From contig NZ_JAETXX010000003.1 in NCBI RefSeq assembly GCF_021764745.1, positions 62,001 to 126,000 of the forward strand: DNA of 64,000 nt, written 5' to 3'. Both the position numbers and the translations under genes were made by a program. The first letter of the stretch is position 1; every line of letters starts with the position of its first letter. The notes beneath the pieces were generated by a model. The model saw only the letters and a program-made list of their open reading frames with translations, did no database searches and had not been told where the DNA came from. This document shows, one piece after another, positions 35,822 to 45,045 of this stretch. The stretch comes from Joostella atrarenae. Its GTDB lineage: Bacteria > Bacteroidota > Bacteroidia > Flavobacteriales > Flavobacteriaceae.

Positions 35822-38800
35822 TTAAAATGTGAATTTTAACCCTAAATCAAAACCTTTAGTGTTTGGAGTACCCAAATTATCTATGTATGTAGAACCTGCA
35901 CCAGATATTCCTGCACCAAAAGTATTTACCTCTGGATCTACACCACTATAATCAGTAATTGTCAATAAATTTCTTCCTGTTCCATATAGTTCCAATGCTG
36001 ATAATGAAAGCTTATCAGTCAAAGATTTTGGAAATTTATATGAAAGGGTAACATATCTTAAACGTGCAAATGATCCATCTTCAATAAAGTTATTAGAATT
36101 TAAAGAATAGTAATTTGTATAATAATTTTGATCTTTTGTAGAGGTAACCTCCCTTGGATTACCATCAACATCCACTCCAGTAAATGTTACTTGCTGACCT
36201 CTATCAAGTGTTTGCGGACTCTGACCATAATAAATCATAGCTGATTCTGTAGCGTTATAAATCTCTTGCCCCTGAACTATATCAAATAAAAATGACAACG
36301 AAACCCCTTTATAGCTAAAAGTATTTGTAATTCCTAATGTCCAATCTGGCATTCTATTAACATTAGTATAAGTTTGATCTGTCAAAACAGGCAGTCCACT
36401 TGAATCTATAATTATATTTCCATTATCATCTGTTAAGGGCTGCTTACCTCTAAGTCCAAATAAAGATCCATCTAAGATTGCTGCTCCGGCAGCTGAATTT
36501 CTAAATGTCCAGGAATCTGATAAATAAACTTCATTTAAAAAACCTGGTAAATCTTCAACTGTGCTTTCATTCATTCCAAAATTAAAATCTGCATTCCATG
36601 CTAAACCTCCTGCATTAGGTTTTAAAATCTGGGCAGAAAGAAGCGCTTCTATCCCCTGATTCTTGATAGACCCTCCATTTAAAGTGGCATAAAAAGTACC
36701 TGTTGTAGGCGGAACCCTTATATCTTTTAAAATTTGATTATCTGATAAACTATAAAAGTAAGAAAACTCTAATGACAATCTGTTATTAAGAAACCTCATA
36801 TCTGCTCCTACTTCGTAACTATCTGTAAACTCTGGCTCTAAATTAGGGTTACCAACATTAACTCCATTCCATGCATATGCAGAACTCGCCGCTCCATTTA
36901 AATTTTTCCCTAAAGAACTTTCTAAAGCTCCAATTGGAGCGTCTTTTCCTACTTTAGCCCAAGTTCCTCTTAATTTTAAATAATTAAGACCTCCATCAGA
37001 TGAAATATTAAATAAATCACTTAAAACTGCTGATGCTCCAACAGATGGATAAAAGAAAGAACGTTTATCTGCTGGAAGTGTAGAAGACCAGTCGTTTCTC
37101 CCTGTTGCGGTTAAAAACAAAGCGTCTTTCCATCCTAATTTAAGCTCTCCAAATAAACCTACTATTCTCTTTCTTTGAATTACCTCATTAACGAGTTGAT
37201 CTTCTTGAGCTACATTAGCAATACTATATATTCCAGGCGCTTGAAAGCCGTTTCCATAAGAATAAGTTGTTCGAATATCTAATTCTTCTACAGAATTACC
37301 CGCCATTGCATCTAATGTAAAGTCTTCTGATATTTCTTTGTTATACCTCAACAAAAGTGTAGAAGTAAGTCTAGAATGGTCTTTTTCAAATTGAGATATA
37401 TAACCTTCCTCTCTATTCTCTACTAAAGAACCATCTCCAGTAATTTTTTTATTATACTCATTATAATCATCTGTCCCTACTCTATAGGTAAGGTTAAAAT
37501 CATTTAAGAAATTATAATTCAAATTAATTACCCCTATCAAACGTCTTACATCATCTGTATTTGGACTATTATTTATACTCCAATAAGGATTGTCAAATTG
37601 TTGATCTTGAAAAAAAGTTTTCTGAGAACCATTTGGATTTAAATAATCACGAGCATTAACAGTAACGGGATAGGCTAATAAACTATTAAAACTTCCACCA
37701 CTAGCATTTCCTTGTCTCGTACTTGATATTTTTGTGTTTATATAATTTCCAGATACTCCAATACTAAAATTTTTATTGAATTTTGAATTCGCATTAATTT
37801 TAAAAGAAGTCTTATCATAACTAGTGCTAGGAATAATTCCATCTTGAGAAATATCTCCAATTGAAAAATAAATATTACTTTTCTCACTACCTGTTGAATA
37901 ACTAACATTATGATTTTGTGTAATTGCAGTTTTATAAAAATCATCAATATTTTTATAAATAGGAGTACCTGCTGCTATCTGTTCTCCCCATGAAAAAGAA
38001 GACTCTGGATTAATATCTCCATCAGCCTCTTCCTCTCCTTGTCCATACTTTGTTTGAACATCTGGTGTTCCTAATATTTCATCTACAGAAAGTGAACCCG
38101 AATAACTAATTTTACTAACACCAGCTTTTCCTTTCTTAGTCGTAATAATCACAGCTCCATTGGACGCTTGAATACCATATAAAGCAGCTGCTGCTGGTCC
38201 TTTTAAAATTGAAATATTCTCTATATCCTCGGGATTAATATCCGAAGCTCTGTTTACACTCGCTACTTCTAAACTAGAGTTAGTTGAATTATCAATAGGA
38301 ATACCATCTACAACAAATAACGGTTGATTATTACCTGTTATTGAGTTCCCTCCTCTAATTAAGATCACAGAAGAAGACCCTGGGACACCACCAGAGTTAG
38401 AAATAGTAACTCCAGAAACTTTTCCTTGCAATCCATTCACCATATTATTTTGATTCCCTTCTAATAATTGCTCAGAAGATACTGCCTGAACAGAGTTACT
38501 TAAAGATTTTTTCTTAGCTGTTTCTCCAAGGGCTACAGATACAACTACTTCATCTAAACTAGTAGCATCTTCTTTCATAGAAACATTTATAGTAGAATTA
38601 GTCCCTACTTGCTCCTTTACAGACACCATTCCTACGTATGTAAACACTAAGACATCATCTGGTGTCGCATTAATTGTATAATTTCCGTCAAAATCAGTTG
38701 ATGTACCATTCCTTGTTCCATCAACTATTATTGACACCCCTGGTAAGGGCGTTCCTCCAGCATCAGTTACTATTCCACTAATATTTTGCGAATAAGCAAA

Positions 38801-38842
38801 ACTAGTAAGTAACAATGAAATTGTTAATAAAAGTTGTTTCAT
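35822..38842 (-). CDS. SusC/RagA-family TonB-linked outer-membrane transporter, second pair
   Basis: A 1006-residue barrel: signal peptide (KQLLLTISLLLTSFAYS), regulatory domain (ISGIVTDAGGTPLPGVSIIVDG), SLDEVVVSVALG, plug with RGGNSITGNNQPLFVVDGIP, and a barrel ending GLKFTF. The regulatory domain is clearly related to that of the first SusC (same GTPLPGVSI, TDFDGNY and DVLVFTYVGM blocks) while the barrels differ, fitting an old duplication. Transcription starts in the 207-base gap before 39050; no exact TAnnTTTG box was found there. Confidence 0.95.
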   Translation of the reverse strand: MKQLLLTISLLLTSFAYSQNISGIVTDAGGTPLPGVSIIVDGTRNGTSTDFDGNYTINATPDDVLVFTYVGMVSVKEQVGTNSTINVSMKEDATSLDEVVVSVALGETAKKKSLSNSVQAVSSEQLLEGNQNNMVNGLQGKVSGVTISNSGGVPGSSSVILIRGGNSITGNNQPLFVVDGIPIDNSTNSSLEVASVNRASDINPEDIENISILKGPAAAALYGIQASNGAVIITTKKGKAGVSKISYSGSLSVDEILGTPDVQTKYGQGEEEADGDINPESSFSWGEQIAAGTPIYKNIDDFYKTAITQNHNVSYSTGSEKSNIYFSIGDISQDGIIPSTSYDKTSFKINANSKFNKNFSIGVSGNYINTKISSTRQGNASGGSFNSLLAYPVTVNARDYLNPNGSQKTFFQDQQFDNPYWSINNSPNTDDVRRLIGVINLNYNFLNDFNLTYRVGTDDYNEYNKKITGDGSLVENREEGYISQFEKDHSRLTSTLLLRYNKEISEDFTLDAMAGNSVEELDIRTTYSYGNGFQAPGIYSIANVAQEDQLVNEVIQRKRIVGLFGELKLGWKDALFLTATGRNDWSSTLPADKRSFFYPSVGASAVLSDLFNISSDGGLNYLKLRGTWAKVGKDAPIGALESSLGKNLNGAASSAYAWNGVNVGNPNLEPEFTDSYEVGADMRFLNNRLSLEFSYFYSLSDNQILKDIRVPPTTGTFYATLNGGSIKNQGIEALLSAQILKPNAGGLAWNADFNFGMNESTVEDLPGFLNEVYLSDSWTFRNSAAGAAILDGSLFGLRGKQPLTDDNGNIIIDSSGLPVLTDQTYTNVNRMPDWTLGITNTFSYKGVSLSFLFDIVQGQEIYNATESAMIYYGQSPQTLDRGQQVTFTGVDVDGNPREVTSTKDQNYYTNYYSLNSNNFIEDGSFARLRYVTLSYKFPKSLTDKLSLSALELYGTGRNLLTITDYSGVDPEVNTFGAGISGAGSTYIDNLGTPNTKGFDLGLKFTF

Positions 38843-38989
38843 AAAATTTTTTTAAGTTTTAGTAAAGAGTTAAAGTATCGAATAAAACTTAAAAATTTAA
38901 CTTTTTTAACACCTTTTGTTAATTATTGTTAATCAGTGATTTACAGCTATCGATTAATAAATACTTAATTTAGACCTGTCTATTATGCG

Positions 38990-39022
38990 AAAAAAAAACC
39001 TCTAAATGATCACATTTAGAGG
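38990..39022 (-). terminator. Terminator after the response-regulator gene
   Basis: Stem cctctaaatg/catttagagg (38999-39008 with 39013-39022) followed on the minus strand by a long T-run. Confidence 0.85.
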
Positions 39023-39049
39023 CTTTTAAAATTATTATAAAATATTTTT

Positions 39050-39766
39050 TTACTTCTCAGCTTCAGTTTTTACAACTAATCTAAATCCTTCACCATGAAT
39101 ATTCAATATTTCTACTTCGTCATCTTTCTTAAGATATTTACGAAGTTTTGCTATGTAAACATCCATACTTCGAGAAGTGAAATAATTATCATCTCTCCAT
39201 ATTTTCGTTAAAGCCAATTCTCTTGGCATTAAATCATTTTCATGAAGCGCTAGTAAACGTAATAATTCGTTTTCTTTCGGAGATAATTTTATAGGCTCTT
39301 CTTCTTTGTATGTTAGGAAACGTAGTTTAGAGTTTAAATGGAAGTTCCCTATAACAAATTCAAATTGCTTACTATCTGCTAAAGACTCTGTAGATTTACG
39401 CTGAATGATAGCTTTTATTTTGAATAATAAAACTTCAGAATCAAATGGTTTGTTTAAATAATCATCTGCTCCGACCTTATATCCTTTCAACACATCTTCT
39501 TTCATTGTTTTGGCTGTCAAGAAGATAATTGGAATATTCTCATCCTTTTCTCTAATCTCTTTTGCCAAAGTAAATCCATCTTTATAAGGCATCATTACAT
39601 CTAAAATACATAAATCGTAATGATCTTTTCTGAATTTCTCATAACCTTCCATCCCATTTTTAGCTAGCGTTACATCAAAATCATTCATTGATAAATAATC
39701 TTTCAGTACGATTCCAAAATTGGGATCATCTTCTACTAATAAAATCTTTTTATTTACTGTTTCCAT
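39050..39766 (-). CDS. OmpR-family response regulator (RprY-like)
   Basis: A 238-residue DNA-binding response regulator. Receiver: acidic pair in LLVEDDPNF, phosphoacceptor Asp56 in CILDVMMPYKDG, switch Thr in IIFLTAKT and conserved Lys in DDYLNKPFD. The C-terminal winged helix has LSPKENELLRLLA and RSMDVYIAKLRKYLKKD. Six bases after the kinase gene, so the two form a pair. Length and layout resemble RprY of Bacteroides. It is next to, but on the far side of a terminator from, the SusCD genes. Confidence 0.93.
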   Translation of the reverse strand: METVNKKILLVEDDPNFGIVLKDYLSMNDFDVTLAKNGMEGYEKFRKDHYDLCILDVMMPYKDGFTLAKEIREKDENIPIIFLTAKTMKEDVLKGYKVGADDYLNKPFDSEVLLFKIKAIIQRKSTESLADSKQFEFVIGNFHLNSKLRFLTYKEEEPIKLSPKENELLRLLALHENDLMPRELALTKIWRDDNYFTSRSMDVYIAKLRKYLKKDDEVEILNIHGEGFRLVVKTEAEK

Positions 39767-39772
39767 GCTTTT

Positions 39773-41344
39773 TTATATTAAAGGTAACTTTACGAAAAAG
39801 GTACTTCCTTTATCTTTTTCACTTTCGGCATAAACTTCGCCTTGATGATCCTCTACAATACTTTTTACATAAGCCAATCCTAATCCATGGCCCTTTATAT
39901 TATGTATGTTTCCTGTAGATTCTCTATAAAATTTTTCAAATATTCTTTTTAATACTGCTTTACTCATTCCCGCACCATTGTCGGTAATCTTAATAATAAT
40001 ACTATTCTTTACTATTTCAGTGTAGACATTTATTTCTGGGGTTTCTGGAGAATACTTATTAGCATTATCCATAATATTCACTAATATATTAGTTAGGTGA
40101 AAGTCATTTCCTAATATCTCACTTCTACTGGCGTCTAAATGTGTTTTTATATATCCGCCTCTGTTTTCCACCATAAGCTCTACATGTGCTATAGCTTCTT
40201 CTATTATGTCGTGAATATCTACCTTATCCTTACTAATATCCAACTGATTCTTTTCTAATTTAGAGATTCTTAGTACATTTTCTACTTGAGCGTGCATTCT
40301 TTTATTTTCATCACGAATCATTTGTAAATATCGCTTTACTAAGTCTGAATCCTGAAAAGCTTTAGGGTTCTTCAAAGAATCTAATGCTAAATTTATAGTG
40401 GCAATCGGTGTTTTAAACTCATGCGTCATATTATTAATAAAGTCAGTTTTTATCTCCGAAATTTGCTTTTGCTTTATTAATTGATACAATGCACTAGAAT
40501 ATGCTACTAAAATTATAAGCGTAAAAACCACAGATAAAATAGCCATTTCTATGATAGAAGATATTAAAAATTTCTTCTTTTCAGGAAAACTAACTAATAA
40601 ATCGTAATTACTATTACCATCATTATCTGTAAAAAGCGGTGTTTTATAGCGTGATATATCTAACTCTTTAAAGTTGCTAGAACGTACTCTTGTAGCTAAC
40701 CCTTTACTATAGATACCATATTCAAAATTAAGATTAATCCCTCTGTCATTTAATTCTTGTTGGATTAAAAGCTCTATTTCTTGAGAAGTAACTCTTTTAT
40801 GAATTGGAACTCTTTGCGCTGCTTCTTTAAAAACATCTTCAAACTGAGCTTTCTCTAAAGCAGAGAAACCACCAATCTTCTCAATCCTTTCCACTGGAGA
40901 ATATACCTTCCCATCAATACCATACTCTTCTTTAAAAATCTGAGTAGTTCTCTTACTCGTGTAATTTTTAATCGTTGTAGTGTCTGCACTATTATTATCA
41001 AAGAACGTAGAAGATATGCCATAATCTTCTTCTAAAATTCCGTGGGAATAGATAAATGTTTCATTGCTATTCCTATCTTTTTCAACAAAAAAGAACTCTC
41101 TTAAATTAGACTCTTTCAATTCTCCTACGCTATCTCGTAACATAAGAAACCTATTAAAATAGTCTCTAATTTCTCTTCCCTCCAATTTATCCGAAACGGA
41201 GTTTAATACTTGAGAAATACTAGTAGAAAACTGTTCTTCCTTATCTTCTACTGCTGTCTTTATCCAATAACCTTGGACGAATATAATCCCCATTAAGGAT
41301 AAACTCATCAAAATTACTAGAAGTATAAATAAGCGTCTACTCAT
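39773..41344 (-). CDS. Membrane sensor histidine kinase (RprX-like)
   Basis: A 523-residue kinase with an N-terminal membrane helix (RLFILLVILMSLSLMGIIFV), a roughly 230-residue periplasmic sensor region of unknown ligand, a second membrane helix near 268-290 (IIEMAILSVVFTLIILVAYS), a dimerisation box with the phospho-His in NNMTHEFKTPIATI, and an ATPase domain with NILVNIMDNANKYS, DNGAGM and GHGLGLAYVKSIVE. It phosphorylates the adjacent regulator. The box TAATTTTG at 41350-41357 leaves only five bases before the ATG. Confidence 0.94.
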   Translation of the reverse strand: MSRRLFILLVILMSLSLMGIIFVQGYWIKTAVEDKEEQFSTSISQVLNSVSDKLEGREIRDYFNRFLMLRDSVGELKESNLREFFFVEKDRNSNETFIYSHGILEEDYGISSTFFDNNSADTTTIKNYTSKRTTQIFKEEYGIDGKVYSPVERIEKIGGFSALEKAQFEDVFKEAAQRVPIHKRVTSQEIELLIQQELNDRGINLNFEYGIYSKGLATRVRSSNFKELDISRYKTPLFTDNDGNSNYDLLVSFPEKKKFLISSIIEMAILSVVFTLIILVAYSSALYQLIKQKQISEIKTDFINNMTHEFKTPIATINLALDSLKNPKAFQDSDLVKRYLQMIRDENKRMHAQVENVLRISKLEKNQLDISKDKVDIHDIIEEAIAHVELMVENRGGYIKTHLDASRSEILGNDFHLTNILVNIMDNANKYSPETPEINVYTEIVKNSIIIKITDNGAGMSKAVLKRIFEKFYRESTGNIHNIKGHGLGLAYVKSIVEDHQGEVYAESEKDKGSTFFVKLPLI

Positions 41345-41349
41345 TTAGT

Positions 41350-41357
41350 CAAAATTA
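41350..41357 (-). promoter_or_regulatory. TAnnTTTG box placed five bases before the kinase ATG
   Basis: Minus-strand TAATTTTG matches exactly. A transcript from it would be leaderless or nearly so. No -33 TTG at the right distance, so less certain than the example at 18300. Confidence 0.45.
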
Positions 41358-41422
41358 AGGCTTTGTAATAAGGTATGTTAAGCATTTAACCTAACGTTAA
41401 CAAAAATGTTAAAATTTTTGGT

Positions 41423-42007
41423 TCAAATACTTTTTTTAAGTATCATTTCGTGTATCTTCTCAACAATTTGTGAGGTCTCTTCTAAATCAATATTTTCTAT
41501 AACAAAGTCAGATTTCTTAACTTTATCTTCTTCCTTCCATTGATTATTCATTCTTGCTTCTACCTCTTCTCTAGTTGTGTTATCACGCTTTAAAACTCGC
41601 TGTAAACGCACTTCCTTTGGAGCGGTCACCGTAATAACAAGATCACATTGCTTATCTCCTCCTGTTTCAAATAAAATAGCAACCTCTTTTATTACATAAG
41701 CTGCTTCCTGATTTTCATACCAGTCTTTAAAATGGGCGCCAACTGCAGGATGGATTATAGCATTAAGTTTTTTTAATTTTTCAGGATCTGCAAAAACAAT
41801 ATCAGCGATATATTTTCTATTAGGTAAGTTATGATCATAGGCATTTTCACCAAACAAATCGATAATACGCTTGCGTACATCATTATTAGTTTCCATTAGG
41901 CTTTTCGCCTCTACATCAGCAATAAAAACAGGAACATCAAGTTTTTTAAATAAAGAAGCTACTGTAGATTTACCACTTCCTATACCTCCTGTTAATCCTA
42001 CTATCAT
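41423..42007 (-). CDS. coaE: Dephospho-CoA kinase
   Basis: Last step of coenzyme A synthesis. The 194-residue P-loop kinase has GLTGGIGSGKSTVAS at 4-18, VFIADVEAKSLME (substrate-binding Asp), and the lid region VRLQRVLKRDNTTREEVEARM. coaBC is also in this window (51.0-52.2 kb) but in a separate operon. It follows the YbbR gene with a two-base gap, so it is the last gene of the glycosyltransferase-YbbR-coaE unit. Confidence 0.94.
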   Translation of the reverse strand: MIVGLTGGIGSGKSTVASLFKKLDVPVFIADVEAKSLMETNNDVRKRIIDLFGENAYDHNLPNRKYIADIVFADPEKLKKLNAIIHPAVGAHFKDWYENQEAAYVIKEVAILFETGGDKQCDLVITVTAPKEVRLQRVLKRDNTTREEVEARMNNQWKEEDKVKKSDFVIENIDLEETSQIVEKIHEMILKKSI

Positions 42008-42009
42008 AG

Positions 42010-42972
42010 TTATTGCTTTTTCACTAAATATTCCACTTTTTTATCCAAAATCTTAACGGAAGACACAAATTTTGGCTCTTCCACTAATTTAGGAATCAGA
42101 AAAGTCGATTCCGAAGAAATTTCATTGTAATCGCAAATCACTTTAAAAGCCCCCTCATTCACTCGTTTCAATTCTGATATTGGAGCTTTACAAAGCAATT
42201 TTACTTTCTCAGGATATACCTTTAAGCTCATATCATCAGGAAGATTAGCTATTTGCACAGGCACTAAAATTATTTTTTCTGAATAACGCTCAACAACTCC
42301 CGAAATAGATACTTCTTTGGTTTCAAATTCCAACTCTTCTAAAGAGTCTGGAATATTTAAAGGTGATTTATAATCAAAATTATTCCTTACATTCTTATGG
42401 TTTTGAACCTCTGTTTCTATATTGATAATTTTACCAACAATATCCTCAGGTCCACGTACCCAAATACTATCTGGCTCCACTTTTATAGAATCCCTAAGCT
42501 GATAATCATTTTCAAATTCCAAACGTGTTTTAGGAATTACCTTTATATATTTCTTCTGATTAACTCCAAGCTTTAAAACAACAGAATCGGTATTTATCCT
42601 CCTTACATTTAAAGATTTATATTGAGTTCTTATAGCATCCTCTAAATCATTAGGAAGCATGTAATAGGCGTTGTTACTCTCATGAAAATCAACTAAATCA
42701 ACAATTAGATCTCTTTTAAAAAGTCTATATCCCAATATTTTAAATCCAGATGTTTCCACATTTGTTTCAAAACTGGTTTTGGGATCCCCTAACACTAACT
42801 TGTCTTCAGGAATACCATTGTATTTTAAATTAAAGCTTATATGAGAGGTATAAATATCGGAAAGCGATATTAGAAACCATATAAAGAAGGAAACAACAAG
42901 AAACATTAAAAATATTGTTGCCTTTGGCTTCTTCAGCGTACTTTTTATATATTCTAGAAACCTTCCTGCCAT
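42010..42972 (-). CDS. YbbR-domain membrane-anchored protein
   Basis: A 320-residue protein with one N-terminal membrane helix (KPKATIFLMFLVVSFFIWFLISL) and an extracytoplasmic beta region holding YbbR-like repeats (for example VIPKTRLEFENDYQL and VEPDSIWVRGPEDIVG, then VSISGVVERYS). The YbbR family accompanies CdaA-type cyclases in Firmicutes; in Bacteroidota it usually precedes coaE, as here, with no proven role. Its ATG overlaps the preceding stop by one base. Confidence 0.85.
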   Translation of the reverse strand: MAGRFLEYIKSTLKKPKATIFLMFLVVSFFIWFLISLSDIYTSHISFNLKYNGIPEDKLVLGDPKTSFETNVETSGFKILGYRLFKRDLIVDLVDFHESNNAYYMLPNDLEDAIRTQYKSLNVRRINTDSVVLKLGVNQKKYIKVIPKTRLEFENDYQLRDSIKVEPDSIWVRGPEDIVGKIINIETEVQNHKNVRNNFDYKSPLNIPDSLEELEFETKEVSISGVVERYSEKIILVPVQIANLPDDMSLKVYPEKVKLLCKAPISELKRVNEGAFKVICDYNEISSESTFLIPKLVEEPKFVSSVKILDKKVEYLVKKQ

Positions 42973-43973
42973 CAGTTAAAAAATAGTTTTGGAAAAATTT
43001 GTTCTGGTTTTTTATTAGAAAAGGTAATCAAAAAAGTCGATTTTACAAAGGCCAATCCATAACCAAAAAATTGTATCACTACTGCATAAACAGCTAAAAA
43101 CGCAATTTTCAAACTTTTATTTTTCAATAATGCATCAAAAAATATAGCTAAAAAGTATAAACCATATATTTTAAAAAATATAGAAATTCCTGCGAACCAC
43201 ATTAATAATGAAAATGCTAGCCCTAAAACAAATAATGTAGGAAACCAATATGTTATCTTCTTAGTTTCTGGATGCCATTTATTTAATATCGGCCGTGTAA
43301 GTCCAAACTTTTGAACTTGCTGATAAAACTTTTCCCAAGAAATTCTACGCTTATGGTATACAAAAGCCTGTGGAATTAAAACAGTTTCAAAACCTGCTTT
43401 CCATAACCGGATCGTTAAATCTGGGTCTTCTCCTGGATGAATTTTCCCGAAACCGCCAGTTGCTTCAAAAGTCTTTTTTGAGAGTCCCATGTTAAAACTT
43501 CTGGGTTGAAACTTATTCACAGCTTTCTTCCCTCCTCGTATCCCTCCTGTGGTTAGCAGAGAAGTCATACTATAATTAATTGCTTTCTGAATATCTGAGA
43601 AAGACTCATGAGCGGCATCTGGACCACCGTAGCAATCAACATACTTGCTCTGTAAAGATTTATTAGCTTCTTCTAAATATTGTGGTGGCAAAATACAGTC
43701 GGAATCTAAAATAATAAAATAGTTTCCTTTAGCTTTTCGCATTCCATAATTACGAGAATCTCCAGGTCCAGAATTTGACTTGAAGTAATAAGAAATATTA
43801 AGATGATCTTTAAAATCTTCTACGACACTTTCCGAAGAAATAGAAGAACCATCTTCTACAATAACTACTTCAAAAGGAATATTACCTGTAAGCAAATTCA
43901 TACTTTCAAGTAATTCTTTTACTTCTTCTGGCCTATTATAAACAGGAATGATAAATGAAAAGCTCAATGCCAT
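42972..43973 (-). CDS. Membrane family 2 glycosyltransferase
   Basis: A 333-residue GT2 enzyme: LSFSFIIPVYNRPEEVKELL at the start, FEVVIVEDGSS, FIILDSDCILPP (metal-binding DSD) and GGFGKIHPGEDPDLTIRLWKAGF (the catalytic ED). Two or three hydrophobic segments fill the C-terminal 90 residues, anchoring it to the inner membrane. It is the first gene of the unit with YbbR and coaE. The acceptor is unknown. Confidence 0.88.
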   Translation of the reverse strand: MALSFSFIIPVYNRPEEVKELLESMNLLTGNIPFEVVIVEDGSSISSESVVEDFKDHLNISYYFKSNSGPGDSRNYGMRKAKGNYFIILDSDCILPPQYLEEANKSLQSKYVDCYGGPDAAHESFSDIQKAINYSMTSLLTTGGIRGGKKAVNKFQPRSFNMGLSKKTFEATGGFGKIHPGEDPDLTIRLWKAGFETVLIPQAFVYHKRRISWEKFYQQVQKFGLTRPILNKWHPETKKITYWFPTLFVLGLAFSLLMWFAGISIFFKIYGLYFLAIFFDALLKNKSLKIAFLAVYAVVIQFFGYGLAFVKSTFLITFSNKKPEQIFPKLFFN

Positions 43974-43991
43974 TTAAATACTTTTAGATAC

Positions 43992-44049
43992 AAAAAAGCT
44001 GTTTAAAAAGTGACATTTATTTTATAGCAATCACTCCTCAAACAGCATT
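43992..44049 (-). terminator. Two-stem terminator after fabI
   Basis: Outer stem aaacagc/gctgttt (44040-44046 with 43998-44004) and inner stem tcact/agtga, followed on the minus strand by a T-run at 43997-43992. Confidence 0.6.
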
Positions 44050-44067
44050 TTATATTTTAGAAACTAA

Positions 44068-44886
44068 TTAATCTTCTTTCATGAACTTTTCCATCACTTC
44101 GTTGCTTACTCCAGTGTTAGAGAAACCTCCGTCGTGGAAAAGGTTTTGCATAGTTACTTTTTTAGTAAGGTCAGAGAACAAACTAATTGTATAATCCGCA
44201 CATTCTTGAGCAGTAGCATTTCCTAATGGAGACATCTTATCTGCATATGCTATAAATCCATCAAATCCTTTTACTCCTTGCCCTGCTGTTGTTGGTGTTG
44301 GAGACTGAGAAATAGTGTTTACACGTACATTTCTGTGTTTTCCGTAGAAATACCCAAAACTTCTTGCAATCGACTCTAAATAAGCTTTATTGTCGGCCAT
44401 ATCATTATAGTCTGGAAATACTCTCTGTGCAGCCATATATGTTAAAGCAACGATGCTTCCCCACTCATTCATAGCGTCTTTTTGATATAAAGTCTGACAA
44501 ACTTTATGAAAAGATAATGCCGAAACATCCCAACCTTTTTCAGTAAAGTCATACTTCTGATCTGTATAGTGCTTTCCTTTTCTTACATTAATAGACATTC
44601 CAATTGAATGTAAAACAAAATCTATTTTACCTCCCAGAATTTCCATTGACTTTTCAACAAGGTTTTCCAATTCTTCAACATTGGTAGCATCAGCTGGAAT
44701 AATTTCAGAACCTGTTTTTTCTGCCAATTCTTTAATTTGTCCCATTCGCATTGCGATAGGTGCATTGGTTAAAACAAATGTAGCTCCTTCTTCGTGCGCT
44801 TTTATAGCAGTTTTCCATGCTATTGAATTCTCATCTAATGCTCCGAAGATTATCCCTCTCTTACCTTTTAATAAATTATATGACAT
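44068..44886 (-). CDS. fabI: Enoyl-ACP reductase (NADH), FabI type
   Basis: Final reduction in each round of fatty-acid elongation, a target of triclosan-like inhibitors. The 272-residue protein opens LLKGKRGIIFGALDENSIAWKTA, the divergent FabI dinucleotide motif, and has the catalytic Tyr-x6-Lys in DYNDMADNKAYLES, plus ISQSPTPTTAGQGVKGFDGF, the substrate-loop region. Both stand alone with a good promoter (TATTTTTG at 44926-44933). Confidence 0.95.
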   Translation of the reverse strand: MSYNLLKGKRGIIFGALDENSIAWKTAIKAHEEGATFVLTNAPIAMRMGQIKELAEKTGSEIIPADATNVEELENLVEKSMEILGGKIDFVLHSIGMSINVRKGKHYTDQKYDFTEKGWDVSALSFHKVCQTLYQKDAMNEWGSIVALTYMAAQRVFPDYNDMADNKAYLESIARSFGYFYGKHRNVRVNTISQSPTPTTAGQGVKGFDGFIAYADKMSPLGNATAQECADYTISLFSDLTKKVTMQNLFHDGGFSNTGVSNEVMEKFMKED

Positions 44887-44925
44887 ATGATTTTGGTTAA
44901 TTCTGTATTTAACTATTTACAGCGT

Positions 44926-44958
44926 CAAAAATATTCAAATTATTTGTAACAAGACCAA
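44926..44958 (-). promoter_or_regulatory. -33/-7 promoter of fabI
   Basis: Minus-strand TTG (44958-44956), a 22-base spacer and TATTTTTG (44933-44926) fit both elements; the leader is about 35 bases. Confidence 0.65.
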
Positions 44959-45045
44959 TCATGCATCAAATAAATGCACCTTATGTTTACTTATTATTAT
45001 ATTATGACATAATTAAAGTGTTCTTACTACTACTAGAAACACAAA

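Noticed and set aside
29535-38842. Polysaccharide utilisation locus
   Set aside because: No glycoside hydrolase, lyase, sulfatase or hybrid two-component gene accompanies the SusCD pairs; the GH36 gene is over 20 kb away.
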